Positions 33,550 through 45,874 are shown, numbered from the stretch's first letter. The stretch is DNA of 64,000 nucleotides from Chaetoderma sp. LZ-2023a (GCA_034401795.1 CM067374.1:93712398-93776397), one strand, 5' to 3'. Notes: a model not told the origin generated them from the sequence alone. Made by a program: numbers and translations.

Positions 33550-33850
33550 CTCACCTGGCCAGAATGGCCAAGTGAGCTTATGCCGTGGCGACTGTACAGC
33601 GTCTGTCCGGCGTCCGTCCGTCCGTCCATCCATCAACTTTTTCTTTAAACGACTTCTCAGGAACTGCTGGGCCAATTTCAATCATATTTGGCAGGAAGTA
33701 CCCTTCGGGCATACAGATCAAAGTTTGTTCAAAGGAAGTCGATCGGCCAATTTTGCCTGTGGCCATCTTGGATTTTGGCTGATTTTTACAAACCTCTTTA
33801 AAAATCTCCAAAACTCCAAAAATCACGAAATATCATATAGGGCAAGACAG
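33550..33850 (+). repeat. Type A repeat, 5' fragment
   Basis: Complete head hairpin 'agctcacctggccaga' / 'atggccaagtgagct', (GTCC)-rich lead and one unit, then lost near 33850. Confidence 0.8.
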
Positions 33851-33956
33851 GCCTGGAAATAACTTTTTCAACAGTGTCTAAAACTTAGCACCGGACATCC
33901 AGAAATTGCTGCCTGTCAACGCTATTCTACTTCAGTATTTTTTACTTGAACTTATT

Positions 33957-35768
33957 AGCTCACCTGGCCTGAAAGGCCAAGTGAGCTTATGTCGTGGCGA
34001 CCATCTATCGTGTGTCCATTGTCCGTCCATCAACTTTTCCTTTAAACAAATTCTTCTCAAGAACTGCTGGGCTAATTTCAATTATATTTGGCAGGAAGCA
34101 TCCTTAGAGCATAGGGGTCCAAGTTTGTTCAAATGAAGCCGAGCGGCCAATTAGTCTGGTGGCCATCTTGGATTTTGACCGGCTTTAAAAATCTTCTCCG
34201 AAACCGCTTGAGGGATTGAAGGAAACCTCATGAAATATGATCTAGGGGAAGAGCTCAACCAAATTTGTTCAAGGGAACTTAATTGGTCAAATAGTTTGGC
34301 GACCATCTTTGTTGACCTAGTTTTAGCGAAAATAACTTCCCCAGAACCACTGAAGGGGTCAGGCAGAAATTTGGCAGATATGATTAGGTACTAAGGGCCA
34401 GTAAAGTTTGTTCAAGAGAAGGTGATTCGTCAAAAAACATGGCCGCCGTGGGCCAATCAAAATATAGCATGTTTGGTGGCCATATTGGATTTTTTTATTT
34501 GATGGATTTTGAGGCCGAAATTGGTTTTATATAGGTTTTTCGGTATTCTGATCTCAAATTTGCAATTTTCGAAACTGTCGGATAAATGGTTTGGTGGCCA
34601 TCTTGGATAATTTTCCCACCAAAAGCTCCCACACTAAAGCAATGGGAAATTTAAAATAGCTTCTCGAGAACTTCTGGGCCGATTTCAATTATATTTGGCA
34701 TGAAGCATCCTTAAGTCATAGAGATTCAAGTTTGTTCAAACGAACCCGATCGGCGAATTTGGCCGGTGACCATCTTGGATTTCAGCCAATTTTTTTTAGA
34801 AATATCTTTAAAAATCTTTTCCCAAATCGTTTGAGGGATCAATTCAGACCTCATGTAATATGATCTAGGGCAAGAGCTCACTCAAGTTTGGTCAAGGGAA
34901 CTTGATTGACCAAATGGTTCAGCGGCCATCTTGGATGACCTCGTTTTCGCAAAACAGCTTCTTCCCAGAACCGCGGAAGCGATCAGGAAGAAATTTGTGA
35001 TATATGATTAGGGACTAAAGGGCCATTAAAGTTTGTTCAAGAGAAGTTGATCCAAAAAAAAAAAATGGCCGGTATGGCCCTATCAATATATATAGCGTGT
35101 TTGGCAGCCATATTGTATTTTTTTATTTGATTGATTTTGAGGCAAAAATTGGTTTTATGTATTTTTGTGCGTATTGTGATTTCAAATTTGCCATTTTCGA
35201 GACTGTCGGATAAACGATTTAGTGGCCATCTTGGATCATTTACCCGCCAAAATCTCCCATACTCAATACTCCATACTGGGTTACTCAAGCAATGAGAAAT
35301 TAAAATGTATTTTCATGACATCTTGGATTTTGGTCGATTTTTAGAGATGTCTTTAAAGATCTTGTCCAAAACCATTTGGGGGATCAATTCAAAACGCATG
35401 AAATATCATCTAGGACAAGAGCTGCACCAAGGTTCAAGGAAACTTGATTGGCCAAATGGTTTGGCGCCCATCTTGGATAACCTATTTTTTGCCAAAACAA
35501 CTCCAGAACCACTGAACGGATTGGGCCAAAATTTGGGAGATATGATTAGGCACTGAGTGCCATTAAAGTTTGTTCAAGGGAAGGAGCTTAGTCAGAAACA
35601 TGGCAGAAGTGGACCAATCAAAATGTAGCATGTTTGGCGGCCATATTGGATGTGAAAAAATGCCCACAAACTCATTTAAGACTACTCCTAAACCACCCAC
35701 CAACAATTATAATAAAATTGCACAGTGCTCCAGGTGAGTGACGCAGGCCCGTTGGGCCTCTTGATAGA
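33957..35768 (+). repeat. Type A repeat, complete
   Basis: Head hairpin 'agctcacctggcctg' / 'aggccaagtgagct', about three ~560-bp units, and terminus 'ccaggtgagtgacgcaggcc' + 'cgttgggcctcttg'. The best preserved complete copy. Confidence 0.85.
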
Positions 35769-35999
35769 AACATGTCAAAAAGCAACTAATCATGTGTCAT
35801 AATGATTGTGATACACCTTGGGTAGATGAATATTTTATGGCTTTGTCAACACTTGTATGCGGACACTTCTTGCTCACTGCAACTATTGGGACTGTTTAAA
35901 TCTGTACCTGACAAAATGTCAGGAACCGGCAAGACATTTGGTAGTTTGGTGCCTGACAATGTCCTTGACAGGCACCTTAGTTCCAGGATTGCAAGAGTT

Positions 36000-37242
36000 G
36001 AACCAAGTTTGTTCGAAGGAACTTGATTGACCAAATGGTTTGGCGGCCATCTTGGATGACCTAGTTTTCATGAAAATGACTTCTGCAGAACCGCTGAACG
36101 GATCGGGCTGAAATTTTGGGAATTTGATTATGGACTAAGGGCCATTAAAGTTTGTTATGGGGAAGTTGATAGGTAAAAAAACATGGCCGCTGTGGACCAA
36201 TCAAATTTTAGCGTTTGGCTGCCATTTTCAATTTTTTTATTTGATGCATTTCGAAGCCAAAATTGTTTTTCTTAACTCAGCTTACTTGTCAGTCAGCTGT
36301 CATATAGCGATGACCCCATCCGTCTTCTGTATGTCCGTCCATCCTTCTGTCTGTCTGTCACCAACAATGGCGGCTCATTTTGTTATTTCTTGACGGATTG
36401 GCACCAAACTTGATCATAATATTAATGTCTGCATCTAATATCTGTGTTGTGAAAATGAAACTGATAGGCCGTCAAATGCCAGAGTTATCACCCCTTAAAT
36501 ATTTGCTGTCTCACTTTCATAGGGGAAATACAGGTTTGTTCCCACCGTCCACTGATTTATCATCAAGTCAGATTTTATTGCCAAAGTGGATTAAACTCTA
36601 ATTAACAGATTTAAGATATGTATTATGTTATTATGTGCTCTGGCATCTATGCTCTTAAAAGTATTTGGAAATGTACTGGATTGAAAGTTGTAGCAGCAAT
36701 GAAAGTTGTTGCTGCCAAAGGCAGAAATGACTTTCAGTCAAATTATTTTCTAAATCAACTCCAGCTCACCCTACCCCTGCTGCTAACTTGGTGATTCAGC
36801 CAGATTCGCATGTGTTAAATGGATTGCTTGGTGGTGGGGAATAACCTGCTATAAAGACCACCTACCTGCCTTTAGAGACCATTTTCTTCAATTGTATTTG
36901 AACCTCTAGTAACCGTCTGACTGCTGAGTTTTTGCAGATAAATATTTTGAAAACAATTGGACTGAAAGTTGAAAATTTAAATTATTGGCTGCACTGGCTT
37001 GCAGCAGTGAGACGGTTAAGAAACCAGCTGTTGTTAGCACTGATTCATCTATTTTCGCTTAAACATTGTTCAAAATCACTAATGCAAAAAAGCAGTCCAG
37101 AGATTGTTGTCAATATCTCGAAAACTAAACCATTTGACTGAAAGTCATTGGAAGTGACACCGATGGATGTAAAACTTAAGTAAGATTAGTTGAAATACCA
37201 ATGTTCCGGGTGAGCGATACAGGCCCATTGGACCTCTTGTCT
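36000..37242 (+). repeat. Type A repeat, 3' part, with other repeats inside
   Basis: Starts inside a unit ('caagtttgttcgaagg'), is broken by a different Cys/Thr-codon-rich lead 'gtatgtccgtccatcc' near 36330 and by a hairpin core at 36672-36755, and ends 'gggtgagcgatacaggccc' + 'attggacctcttg'. Confidence 0.7.
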
Positions 37243-38500
37243 TTACTATCTTGCAAAATTCACTCATGATTTGATGCTTTGTGATACTGGGTGGGGGTTA
37301 TTACAGATTCTCAGATACAGGATTTTATGGTTTGGGCTTCATGGAAAATGTAAACAATGCGTTTCTGCATGTAGTAAGTTTGGCCCCACTTTAATGGCAA
37401 CCAATCTCAAAATGGCCGGATGTGCGAAATTATGAATATTACCAGTCAAATTACAAATCTTTACCTCACGACAACTATCAAAAGATTGAGCAAGGAATAC
37501 GCATTAACTTCATTGCGCAGAAAGGAATTCCGCAGAGCGACATCTTGAGCCAATCAGAATTCACACTGCAGAATTCCGACAGCCGTTATCACGCCCGCCG
37601 CTAGCATAGACGATGTAAATTAATAAAATAACACTGCATGATTTTGAACGAGAACCAGCGTGAAGACTGGAAACAATTATATCAGATTTTATTTAGTCTG
37701 TACTATTAAATACTAATTTGCCCCATTGTAGACCGATTCAAATTCGCTCACTACTTAGCAGGTTTATCCATTGATCTCAAGGTGTAGCCGGTATGTGTGA
37801 AATTAACCCAGTTAACACTGCAACCAAAACTGCCACAACAGATAGAAGACTGGAAATAATTAGGCCTAAATTATTTATTTTAAGTCTCACTTAGAATAAA
37901 TCTGTAATGTTATATGTGGAATGAATTTTGATCTGATTTGTTTAAAAATGCTAAATATATTGTATAAAGTTACATAAAAACGTATAGCGGTAAAGCAAGA
38001 GATTAACTTCCCCCTCACCCACCGTTCCAAGCTGTGGTATTGATAAGGGATTAAGTGTGTGTGGTTTCCTATCAACCTAAAAAGCTTTAAAGTTTAAATC
38101 TTTCACGGTCAGAAGAATGTTTAACCATGCAGATCAACGATTAATGGATAAATAGCTTGACCCGTAGTAATGACGTCATCAGAATGGAATGTGGGTAGTG
38201 CAAATGGTATTCCCCACTGACTAATAGTCAGAACGAGGCAAGAAAAAACATGGCGGCGTCTATTTATGTAATTATGAAAAGTGAACAACAAATGATTATT
38301 TTGTACTTTAAATCATTTTATTAGCGCAAACAAACCATGAATTAAATGAACACAGATTATTTTGGAGTTTATTAAGTTTTTATTACCTTAGACAAAGACT
38401 GGATTATTACTTAGACTATTACTGGACCGAATAGAGGTAAGAGTATGACAGTTCTAACTTAGTTATTTATATTATGCTCACAGTTAAAAGGCAATATCGT
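37243..38500. other. Intronic stretch, no feature recognised
   Basis: AT-rich single-copy-looking sequence with no recognised coding, repeat or RNA signal on either strand. Confidence 0.5.
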
Positions 38501-38504
38501 CCTG

Positions 38505-38612
38505 TCGGTATTGACGATATTTACGATTTTTCGAAATTATGATGATTTCGGTATCGGTATTCGGTATATCGCGATATTGACGATAATATCGAAAAATCGC
38601 CCAACCCTAGTC
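38505..38612 (-). mobile_element. Terminal fragment of a hAT-like repeat
   Basis: Rich in CGATAT/ATCGTC words and ending 'atcgcccaaccctag', whose reverse complement CTAGGGTTGGGCGAT is a common hAT-type terminus. Only one end is present. Confidence 0.45.
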
Positions 38613-38701
38613 ATGAGGTGACTACAGCCATGACTATTTTCATTGCAAGTAAGCTATGGCGCTCATGCATTGCAGTAGAGACCTAGACAGCTTCATTCCA
38701 C

Positions 38702-38929
38702 TTAACCCTTTAACGGTCAAACCGGCCTCTGCTATGGTCTTGAGGAATGCCGATTTACAGGTCAAAAGTATACAATTTTTGAAAATTTACCACTGGAATG
38801 ACTGGCTCGATAACCGAGCCAGTCATTCCAGTGATAAAATTACAAAAAATTTTATTCCCTTGTCTTGTAAATGGACATTCAATAAGAAAAAAAAAATTTC
38901 TTGACCACATTTAACCGTTAATGGGTTAA
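38702..38929. mobile_element. Family-1 TTAA MITE
   Basis: TTAACCCTTTAACGGTC to AATGGGTTAA; centre 'gactggctcgataacc' / 'gagccagtcattccag' intact. Confidence 0.87.
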
Positions 38930-38939
38930 ACAGCTCTCT

Positions 38940-39555
38940 CTGGTGAATATAGCATTTCTGTCCATCTGTTTATCTGTCCATCTGTTCATCCCTGGAAATC
39001 TTCCAGGGCATGTAGTTTCAAAGTTTTTTCACATATATTCACAAAACCTGATTTGTGGATGTATCATAGGGAGGATGTGTGGAGTGCATGAAGAGTAGGT
39101 CAGTGTCACCTACTTTTGATCTGCTTTTCATGGTTCACTGAACATTAGAAAAAATTCCTGTATGGTCTGTAGTTTAATGATTTTCGTATATGGGAACTAT
39201 ACTTGGTGTGTGGATGTATTGTATGCTGTAGGTGGTTTCTGTATGAAAAGTAGGTCAGCTTGACCTACTTTTCATGGTTCACTGAACATTGCCGAAAATC
39301 TTTGTCCGTGCTGGAGTTTCAAGAATTCTTGTTATACGGTAACTAAACTAGGTGTATAAATGCATTATAGGCGGAAGTCTTGGTACATATAAAAAGTAGT
39401 TTCAGTACAAACAATACAGAAAATGTTCGTCTGGGCTATTGTTTCAAGAGTTTGTTGCATTGGGGAACTGAATTAGTTGTGTTTATCTCTGCTCTGAAGG
39501 TATGTCACACATCACATGTGGGACACGTGTCACTTGTTTTAATATCAATTTCAAT
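38940..39555 (+). repeat. Diverged ~150-bp tandem repeat
   Basis: Three or four units share 'acctacttttcatggttca', 'ctgaacatt', 'gaaaatc' and 'ggtgtgtggatgtatt', after a lead 'ctgtccatctgtttatctg'. Non-coding. Confidence 0.7.
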
Positions 39556-39576
39556 GCAATCAATACATTAGTCATA

Positions 39577-40301
39577 TTAACCCTTTAACACTCAAATATA
39601 TTCAAGAAAAGTTCAATTTTCTCAAAGAAAATGTCCATTTGCAGACCAAGAGAAGACTGTTTTTGAAAATTTACCACTGGAATGACTCGCTCGCTTATCA
39701 ACCCAGTCATCCCAGTGGTAAATTTTCAAAAATAGTCTTGTCTTGGTCTGCAAATGGACATTTCTCAAGCCCACTGCATTAGCCCTGATTTTGTTCATGT
39801 AAACTTCGACATCCTCGATGTCGGGCTTGACTAGAAACAAAAATCAGATAAGAATCTGGAAAATCCGTTAACGTTCAAGATTTTTCAAAAGGATTTCGAT
39901 TTTCTCATAGTAAGTGTCCATTTGTCAGCCAAGAGAGACCCGTTTTTGAAAATTTACCAGTAGAATGACTGACGTGGTTACCAAGCCTGTCATTGCAGTG
40001 GTATGTTTTCAAAAATAATGTCCTTGGCTGACAAATGGACATTTCTCAAGACCACTGCAAAGACAGGTTTTCACCAGCTTGACCATTAAGGGGTTTACTC
40101 CTAAACGAGAAAATTTTAATTTTCTTTTAGTAAATGTACATTTGCAGATGAAGAGATAATTTTTTGAAGATTTATCACTGGAGTGACTGGCTCGATTATC
40201 AATCCAGTCATTCAGGTGATAAATTAAAAATTTCTTGATCTGCAAATGGATATTTCTAAATACCACTACAAAAGACTTTTGGTCAGCTTGAGTGTTGGAG
40301 G
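39577..40301. mobile_element. Cluster of three family-1 MITEs
   Basis: Copies at about 39577-39800, 39868-40095 and 40098-40301 with decreasing similarity. The first has 'gctcgcttatcaacc' in place of the usual centre. Confidence 0.8.
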
Positions 40302-40341
40302 CCTAAAGAAATAAAATGAAGTCGGAATTAAGGAAAGCGTT

Positions 40342-40572
40342 GCCCTGTAGGTGGGGCTTAGAATACACCTTCCGTATCATCTGCTTGTCGTAAGAGGCGA
40401 CTAAAGGAGGTAAGGGTGAGGTAACCCTGACAGAAACCTCGAGTGCTGAAGACGAAGGTTCCAGGCCGCACGGCGCACTCTAATAAACCATGGATCCACG
40501 CACTTAACGCTTATGATCATGTCGATAGTCACTTACAGGACTGGCGGTATGATCAGCGAACGAAAAGAAGGA
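40342..40572 (+). mobile_element. SINE-like retroposon, copy 1
   Basis: 231 bp flanked by the direct repeat GGAAAGCGTT (40332-40341 and 40573-40582). Starts 'gccctgtaggtgg', contains 'tgtcgtaagaggcgactaa', 'cctgacagaaacctcgag', 'ggttccaggcc' and 'gtcacttacaggactggc', and ends in 'gaacgaaaagaag'. A second, independently inserted copy in the opposite orientation is at 56800-57042. GGTTCCAGGCC resembles a pol III B box; no convincing A box at tRNA spacing is seen. No ORF. Confidence 0.85.
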
Positions 40573-40618
40573 GGAAAGCGTTAGTAATTTCTGATTGAAT
40601 CTAATTCTGTCTTACAGG

Positions 40619-40781
40619 GATGTGCCCAGGATGGGCGGCGCCGGGCGCCACTCCCACCACTCATCGGTGTCCACCCGGCACTCTGGCGAATTTTGCCATT
40701 TCCGCTCGGCTCAAAATTTTCCGTGGAACACCCGCTAGGGACTGAGATCGACAGGCACTCATTTTTTTCTGGGCACATCCT
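40619..40781. mobile_element. GC-rich segment bounded by inverted repeats
   Basis: Left 'ggatgtgcccagga' and right 'ttctgggcacatcc' are inverted complements over 12 or more bases. The ~163 bp between is GC-rich ('gggcggcgccgggcgcc') in an AT-rich intron. A candidate small DNA element about 130 bases upstream of exon E4. An antisense frame (40880-40581) is open across it, but I see no support for a protein. Confidence 0.55.
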
Positions 40782-40915
40782 TGGTCTTATAATATTGAGA
40801 CAAAAGCAAGCGCAATGTACATTATGTGACTGAGATATATGTATGTCATACCACTGTTTTGTGTTTATGTGTTTAATCATGTATTATTCTATATGGTTCT
40901 CTGTTTCTATTACAG

Positions 40916-40955
40916 AAAAGATGATGGTCTCTTACGGACAATGAATACAGAAAAG
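40916..40955 (+). CDS. PICALM: PICALM-like exon E4 (40-nt microexon-sized)
   Basis: Only 40 bases, completing a Gly codon and then KDDGLLRTMNTEK. The acceptor is TTTCTATTACAG and the donor is AAG|GTGAGT. It matches vertebrate 'GADGVMRTMNTEK'. One more residue is present than in vertebrates, again as in insects. The exon sits about 130 bases downstream of a GC-rich inverted-repeat-bounded segment (40619-40781) and 340 bases downstream of a SINE-like insertion. Confidence 0.95.
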
Positions 40956-41064
40956 GTGAGTCTGATAATGATAGTGATTTCTGATAATGATCATCATCCT
41001 ACCTTGGATGTTTATAGTTCAATCAATACCTGGGGTTATTTATCAGTGATGAAATTTTATGTAT

Positions 41065-41402
41065 CTTTTAACACTCAAGCCATCCAAAAATAGCTTCTGC
41101 AGTGTCCGTAAGCAGTGTCCATTTGCAGGCCAAGAGAATATTTTTGAAAATTTACCACTGGAATGACTGGCTCAATCTTTTAACACTCAAGCCATCTAAA
41201 AATAGCTTCTGCAGTGTCGTTAAGCAATGTCCATTTGCAGGCCAAGAGAATATTTTAGAAAATTTACCACTGGAATGACTGGCTCGATAACCGAGCCAGT
41301 CATTCCAGTGATAAATTTCCAAAAATAATCTCTTGGTCTACAAATGGATGTTTTCTATCAGAAAAGTACAAATTTCTTGACCACATTTAATGTATTGTTA
41401 AA
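41065..41402. mobile_element. Family-1 MITE with a ~110-bp duplicated left half
   Basis: 'cttttaacactcaagccatc' through 'ggaatgactggctc' occurs at about 41065-41173 and again at about 41177-41288. Only the second is followed by the right arm. Lies 110 bases after the E4 donor. Confidence 0.85.
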
Positions 41403-41595
41403 ACTGCTCGAGAAACCACCTACCTTTAGGAATCAGATGATGATGCTTCTTTAAGACAGACAGGCTGGCAACCACCTGCCTTAAGGAACCACCATCATTT
41501 GGGCCCAAAAGGCATATCCTAGGTAAAAGTCACCTGTATTAAAGCACTACCTGTTTATTGTAGTGACTTATTTTTGCCCCCCATAAGGTGGTCAC

Positions 41596-41839
41596 TTAAC
41601 CATTTAACAATTTAATTTGATCAGGAAAATTAAAAATTTTCTCATAGAAAATAAGAGTTTCCATTTGCAGACCAAGAGAAGATAATTTTAGAAAATTTGC
41701 CACTGACATGACTGGCTCGGTTATCGAGCCAGTCATTCCAGTGGTAAATTTTCAAAAATAGTCTCTTGGTCTGCAAATGGACATTTCACAAGACTACTGC
41801 AGAAGGCATTTTTGACTGATAAGAGTGTTAAAGGTTTAA
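41596..41839. mobile_element. Family-1 TTAA MITE
   Basis: 'ttaaccatttaacaa' to 'gttaaaggtttaa' with centre 'ggctcggttatcgagcc' intact. Confidence 0.87.
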
Positions 41840-42194
41840 GCACTACATGTCTGTTTTAGTGAGTTATTTCTTCCCCCATAAGGTGGTCACTAAAGACAGG
41901 TTCTGCTGTATTTATGTCTATACTCGTTTGTCAGAATATTACGTGTATATGATCATTGGAAGCAGGAACACTTGTAATGAATCTTCATCTCGACATACAT
42001 TGTGCACTTTAGAATCTAATCACTGATGTTTGACACGAGTAAAGGAGGACAATACAGCTAATTACTCTTTGTATGATAGAGCCTTTATCAGTTACAGTAC
42101 AGCTCAGATAAGGTATATAATTCCAAAACGAAAACAGAAACAAGTTAGTTTAGTACAATTTTGAATACAGTGTAAAAAATGTTCTGTGAACTAT

Positions 42195-42250
42195 TTTGCA
42201 CATAATTGGATTGGAAGACATTGTTGCCTTAGGCAAGATATTCAACAGTA
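42195..42250. repeat. Degraded family-2 hairpin core
   Basis: 'gaactattttgcacataat', 'attggaagacattgttgcc' and 'aagatattcaacag'; arms partly lost. Confidence 0.5.
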
Positions 42251-42366
42251 CGTTTTATTTTGCTGCAAACATTTAACATTATTTCTGCGCTGTACTATAT
42301 TATCAATGCAGCCTTGATAATAATTTACACACACAATCTACTGTGCGATTTGTTGACCCGCATACT

Positions 42367-42757
42367 TTAACCCTTTGATGGTCAAGATTGGATAGGAGAA
42401 TCAAGATTTTTGCTTAGTTAATGTCAATTTGCAGACATAAGACAAGACTATTTTTGTAAATCTAACTACTTTCTTTTGTCATGCAAATGGTCTTTCTTCA
42501 ATACTACTGTAGAGGGCATTTTGAACGGCTTGACCATCAATAGTTTAATGATAAAAAATGTTGAGTTTTTTGCTTCGCCAAGTGTCTGTTTGCAGGGCCA
42601 AGAGAATAGTATTTTTTTTAATTTATCACGGGGATGACTGGTGTATCGATTTTTTTTTAGCCAGTCATTCCAGTGGTAAATTTTTTTAAATTGCATACAA
42701 AGACATTTTTTAAGACTACTGCAGAGGCCAGTTTTGGCTGGCTTGACCAATAAAATA
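42367..42757. mobile_element. Two adjoining family-1 MITEs
   Basis: Copies about 42367-42548 and 42545-42757 share one TTAA. The first has lost its centre; the second has poly-T expansions. Confidence 0.75.
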
Positions 42758-43835
42758 CCCTACCATCCTTTTGGCACAAATGTTAGTGATGTTGATGCGT
42801 AACTGTGTTCTGCAACTGATGAAGTGAAAACTCCTTTCAGCTGCAATCAGTTCTTCAACTTTCTCCACTTCGTCTTGTCCACTCTCATGACTATGTACGT
42901 CATAAGCTCCTTTAGCCTAGCCCCCCCCCCCCTATGCGTGCCACATACCTGTTAGCACCTACCACTGCAGATTCTAGTGCTTTCTGAGCCGGCTATTCTT
43001 TGGCATTCAGAGAGCATGTCCGGACATAGACCATCACTGTTGTGCTACCATCAAGTTTAATCAAGAGGGATTTTGGGGCTGCCCAGATGTTACAAATGCG
43101 TACTCCTATCTTAAAATCACTTATATTATAAAGCCACTACCAGTATTTTGTCATCAGCTTTTGATTCTCCCAAAGGTAGTTTCTTGTGACAGGTTGAATA
43201 ATTCTGCTACTGTATGGACTAAACAGCACTGGACTCACAGTAAAAATTATGCGTTGAAGTGTTTTTATAATTTGCCTGTTAAAAATATTTGAAATTATTT
43301 TTCTGCTATCTATGCATATGGGAGATCACCTACTGATGATCTACAAAGCCAGAGTTTACTCCCTTTACACAGTTTTCATAGGTATTGAGCATTTAGACCA
43401 TGTTATTCTTCTGAATAACTTTGAATGACAGCTTAAACAAAGCGAGTGTAAATCTTCTAGCTTAAATTTTTTTTCCTTGCTTACTTAGATAATTGAAATG
43501 ATAAATAATTTGCTATTTAAATAGTTTATTTTAGCAGATAATTGCATAGTGTCACTTCTTAGCAGATAATTGCATAGTGTCACTTCTTCCTTCATGTTTA
43601 TGCATCCATTACACGTCCATCAAGGTGACCAGACTTTATGACGCCTATCATAGAGATGATGTGAGAAGTTTTTTTGCATTGCATCCACTCAGTTAAATAA
43701 GTTTCACAATTGTTAGATAATACAAATGTACACATAAAAAGTGAAAGGAGCTTAGCTAGAAATTGTTGGGCCTTAACTAGAATTGACATATATGATGTCA
43801 GTGCTGTGTTATTGTTTTGTTTACTTTCTTTGCAG
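42758..43835. other. Intronic stretch before exon E5
   Basis: No gene seen. Contains a C11 run near 42921 and a 31-base direct duplication near 43531-43588 ('tagcagataattgcatag' + 'tgtcacttctt' twice). Confidence 0.6.
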
Positions 43836-43892
43836 CTGTTGAAGACTTTACCAGTTTTACAACAACAGTTAGATAGTTTACTTGAATATGAT
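43836..43892 (+). CDS. PICALM: PICALM-like exon E5 (ANTH domain)
   Basis: 57 bases, 19 codons, phase 0 at both ends. The acceptor is TTTCTTTGCAG and the donor is GAT|GTGAGT. It encodes LLKTLPVLQQQLDSLLEYD, matching vertebrate 'LLKTVPIIQNQMDALLDF'. It forms one amphipathic ANTH helix. Nothing unusual is seen in the exon. Confidence 0.95.
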
Positions 43893-44047
43893 GTGAGTAT
43901 TGATTTGTCTGTCTTAGAGGTATACATGTGCACTATTCTGGCTTGTCTTTTCCATAGATTTTTGCTGTAGATTTATGCTTTTACCTCTAATACATGAAGA
44001 TATGTTGTCATCAATTCCACCACAATTTTCTTGTTGACTTGTTTGGG

Positions 44048-44185
44048 TGCTAAAAGCCACCAGATAATAATTTCAGTGGGAAATAACTCTGGATCTGCTG
44101 AATATTTTTAATTGTTGGTGGCTTAGTCACCAACAGCTTTTCAGTCAAATTGTTTTCAAAATATTCAGCAGATCCAGAGTTAAGT
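44048..44185. mobile_element. Hairpin element with 'ctggatctgctgaatat' arms
   Basis: Arms 'aactctggatctgctgaat' and 'attcagcagatccagagtt' around 'gttggtggcttagtcaccaac', preceded by 'aagccaccagataat'. The same element is at 61970-62120. Its centre is a variant of the family-2 core ('tcagtcaaattgttttcaaa'). Confidence 0.8.
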
Positions 44186-44660
44186 GAACAAATAGGTTGA
44201 CTCCAAACCAGAAGTATGTCCCCAAAATCTTGTCACTGTAACGTACTCATTCCTGTCCTACATTTTAAGAGAATTGAATGAAACTGGACCAGGATGATTG
44301 TACACCACTGAAATATGTGCCTAATATGAGGTTTTTGCATCTATCATGCATGACTGATTTTGGGGGGGGGGGTGGTGAATGGGGTGTGCAAAAACCATTG
44401 CATTTCGGTGTCTATATCCCACAAATTTTGTCGTTGCCACTCCTACAATTTGAGAGAGAATTAGATGAACCGTGGATAGCACACTGATACTACCAGATCT
44501 ATGCATTTAGTGTTACTGTATGAATGGGCAATACTTGTGCTTGGGATGTACTGATGTTGAGCTTGTGGTTGTATATCAGTTTATAGCTGCCTTTCAATTG
44601 TTATTTTGTACTGCATACTTGTGACATTCAGTGTGCTGTAATTAGATACAGAAAACATTT

Positions 44661-45828
44661 TAGCTCACCGGGCCAGAATGGGCAAGTGAGCTGATTGATG
44701 CCATGGTGCCTGTCATCCGTCCATTGTCCTTCCATCAAATTTTACTTTAAAATGTATCTCCTAAAGCGCTCGATAGATTTTGACAAAATTTGGCCGATTC
44801 TATGCTGCTAGGCTAGTTTTACTTGGTCAATTCTTTGGTTGAAAATTTTAGGATTTTATGAAAAATGGACCTGAAATTGTCAAAATGCAGCTTCTCCATA
44901 ACTGTTTGCCAGATTTCAACCAAATTTGGCTAGGCGGACCATATGGTGGCAGGCTCCTGAACATCTTGTCAGAATTTTGATTGGTAAATTTTTTGGGTAA
45001 AAATCTTAGACTTTAGAAAAAAATTACAGATCGTCAAAATGCACCTCAATAGCAGCTTGATGGATTCCGGCCAAATTTTGCTTGAAGGATTCTACTGTAC
45101 TAGACTTGAGAAACCTATTCAGAATTCTGAATGGTCAATTTTGGGGTGAAAAACTTAAATTTAAGAAAAATTTACAGGAAATTGTCAAAATGTATTTCAT
45201 CCTTAGCCGTTTCCTAGATTTCAATTTAATTTGGCTAGAAGGACACTACGATGGTATGCTCCAGAACCTCTCTTCAGAATTTTGATTTGTTTATTCTTTT
45301 GGGGGATATTTTGTGAAAATTTAAAACGCTACTTAAAAAATAGCCCCATGTAAACTAAACTTGGGTGGAGCGATCTTATCGCGATAGGCCTCAACATAGT
45401 ACACACAGATTTTATTGCCCAATGTTTGGTGGCCATGTTGGGTTTTCCTAAAATTATCCAGAAGTCCTTTAAAACATATCTCCTCCTAAGCCACTTGGTG
45501 GATTTTAACCAAATTTGCCTTGAAGGATCCTGTGTTGCTAGCCTTTAGAAATTCTGTTCAGAATTGTGATTGGTCGATCTTTTGGTGACTAGTTTGGATT
45601 TTCTGAAAATTTTCGAGAACTATTTAAAACTATACTACTCATGGCCTGATTTCAATGAAACTTGTGTCAAAGCATCATATGGCCGTAGGCTTAAAAAAAT
45701 CAAACAAGAATTTTCATTGAGCCGTTTGTTTGTTGGCCATCTTGGATTTTCCAAAAATTATCCACCATATCTATTTAAATGCAAATGGTTCAAATACTAA
45801 TGACGCAGGTGAACATCACAGGCCTTTG
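44661..45828 (+). repeat. Hairpin-headed type B repeat
   Basis: Head 'agctcaccgggccaga' / 'gggcaagtgagct', units with 'gatttcaaccaaatttggc', 'gaattttgattggtaaat' and 'gcagcttgatggattcc', end 'caggtgaacatcacaggcc'. It ends about 45 bases before exon E6. Confidence 0.8.
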
Positions 45829-45874
45829 AAATTAAAAATAGTTATTCATATCAGGTGTGTTCTTTCTCTTGCAG

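Noticed and set aside
37422..37604. 60-residue frame before exon E4
   Set aside because: No homology to the ANTH region, wrong position relative to conserved exon order, and no acceptor/donor pair in phase.
40581..40880. Antisense 99-residue frame
   Set aside because: It crosses the GC-rich inverted-repeat segment and plain intron; there is no similarity and no splice or promoter support.
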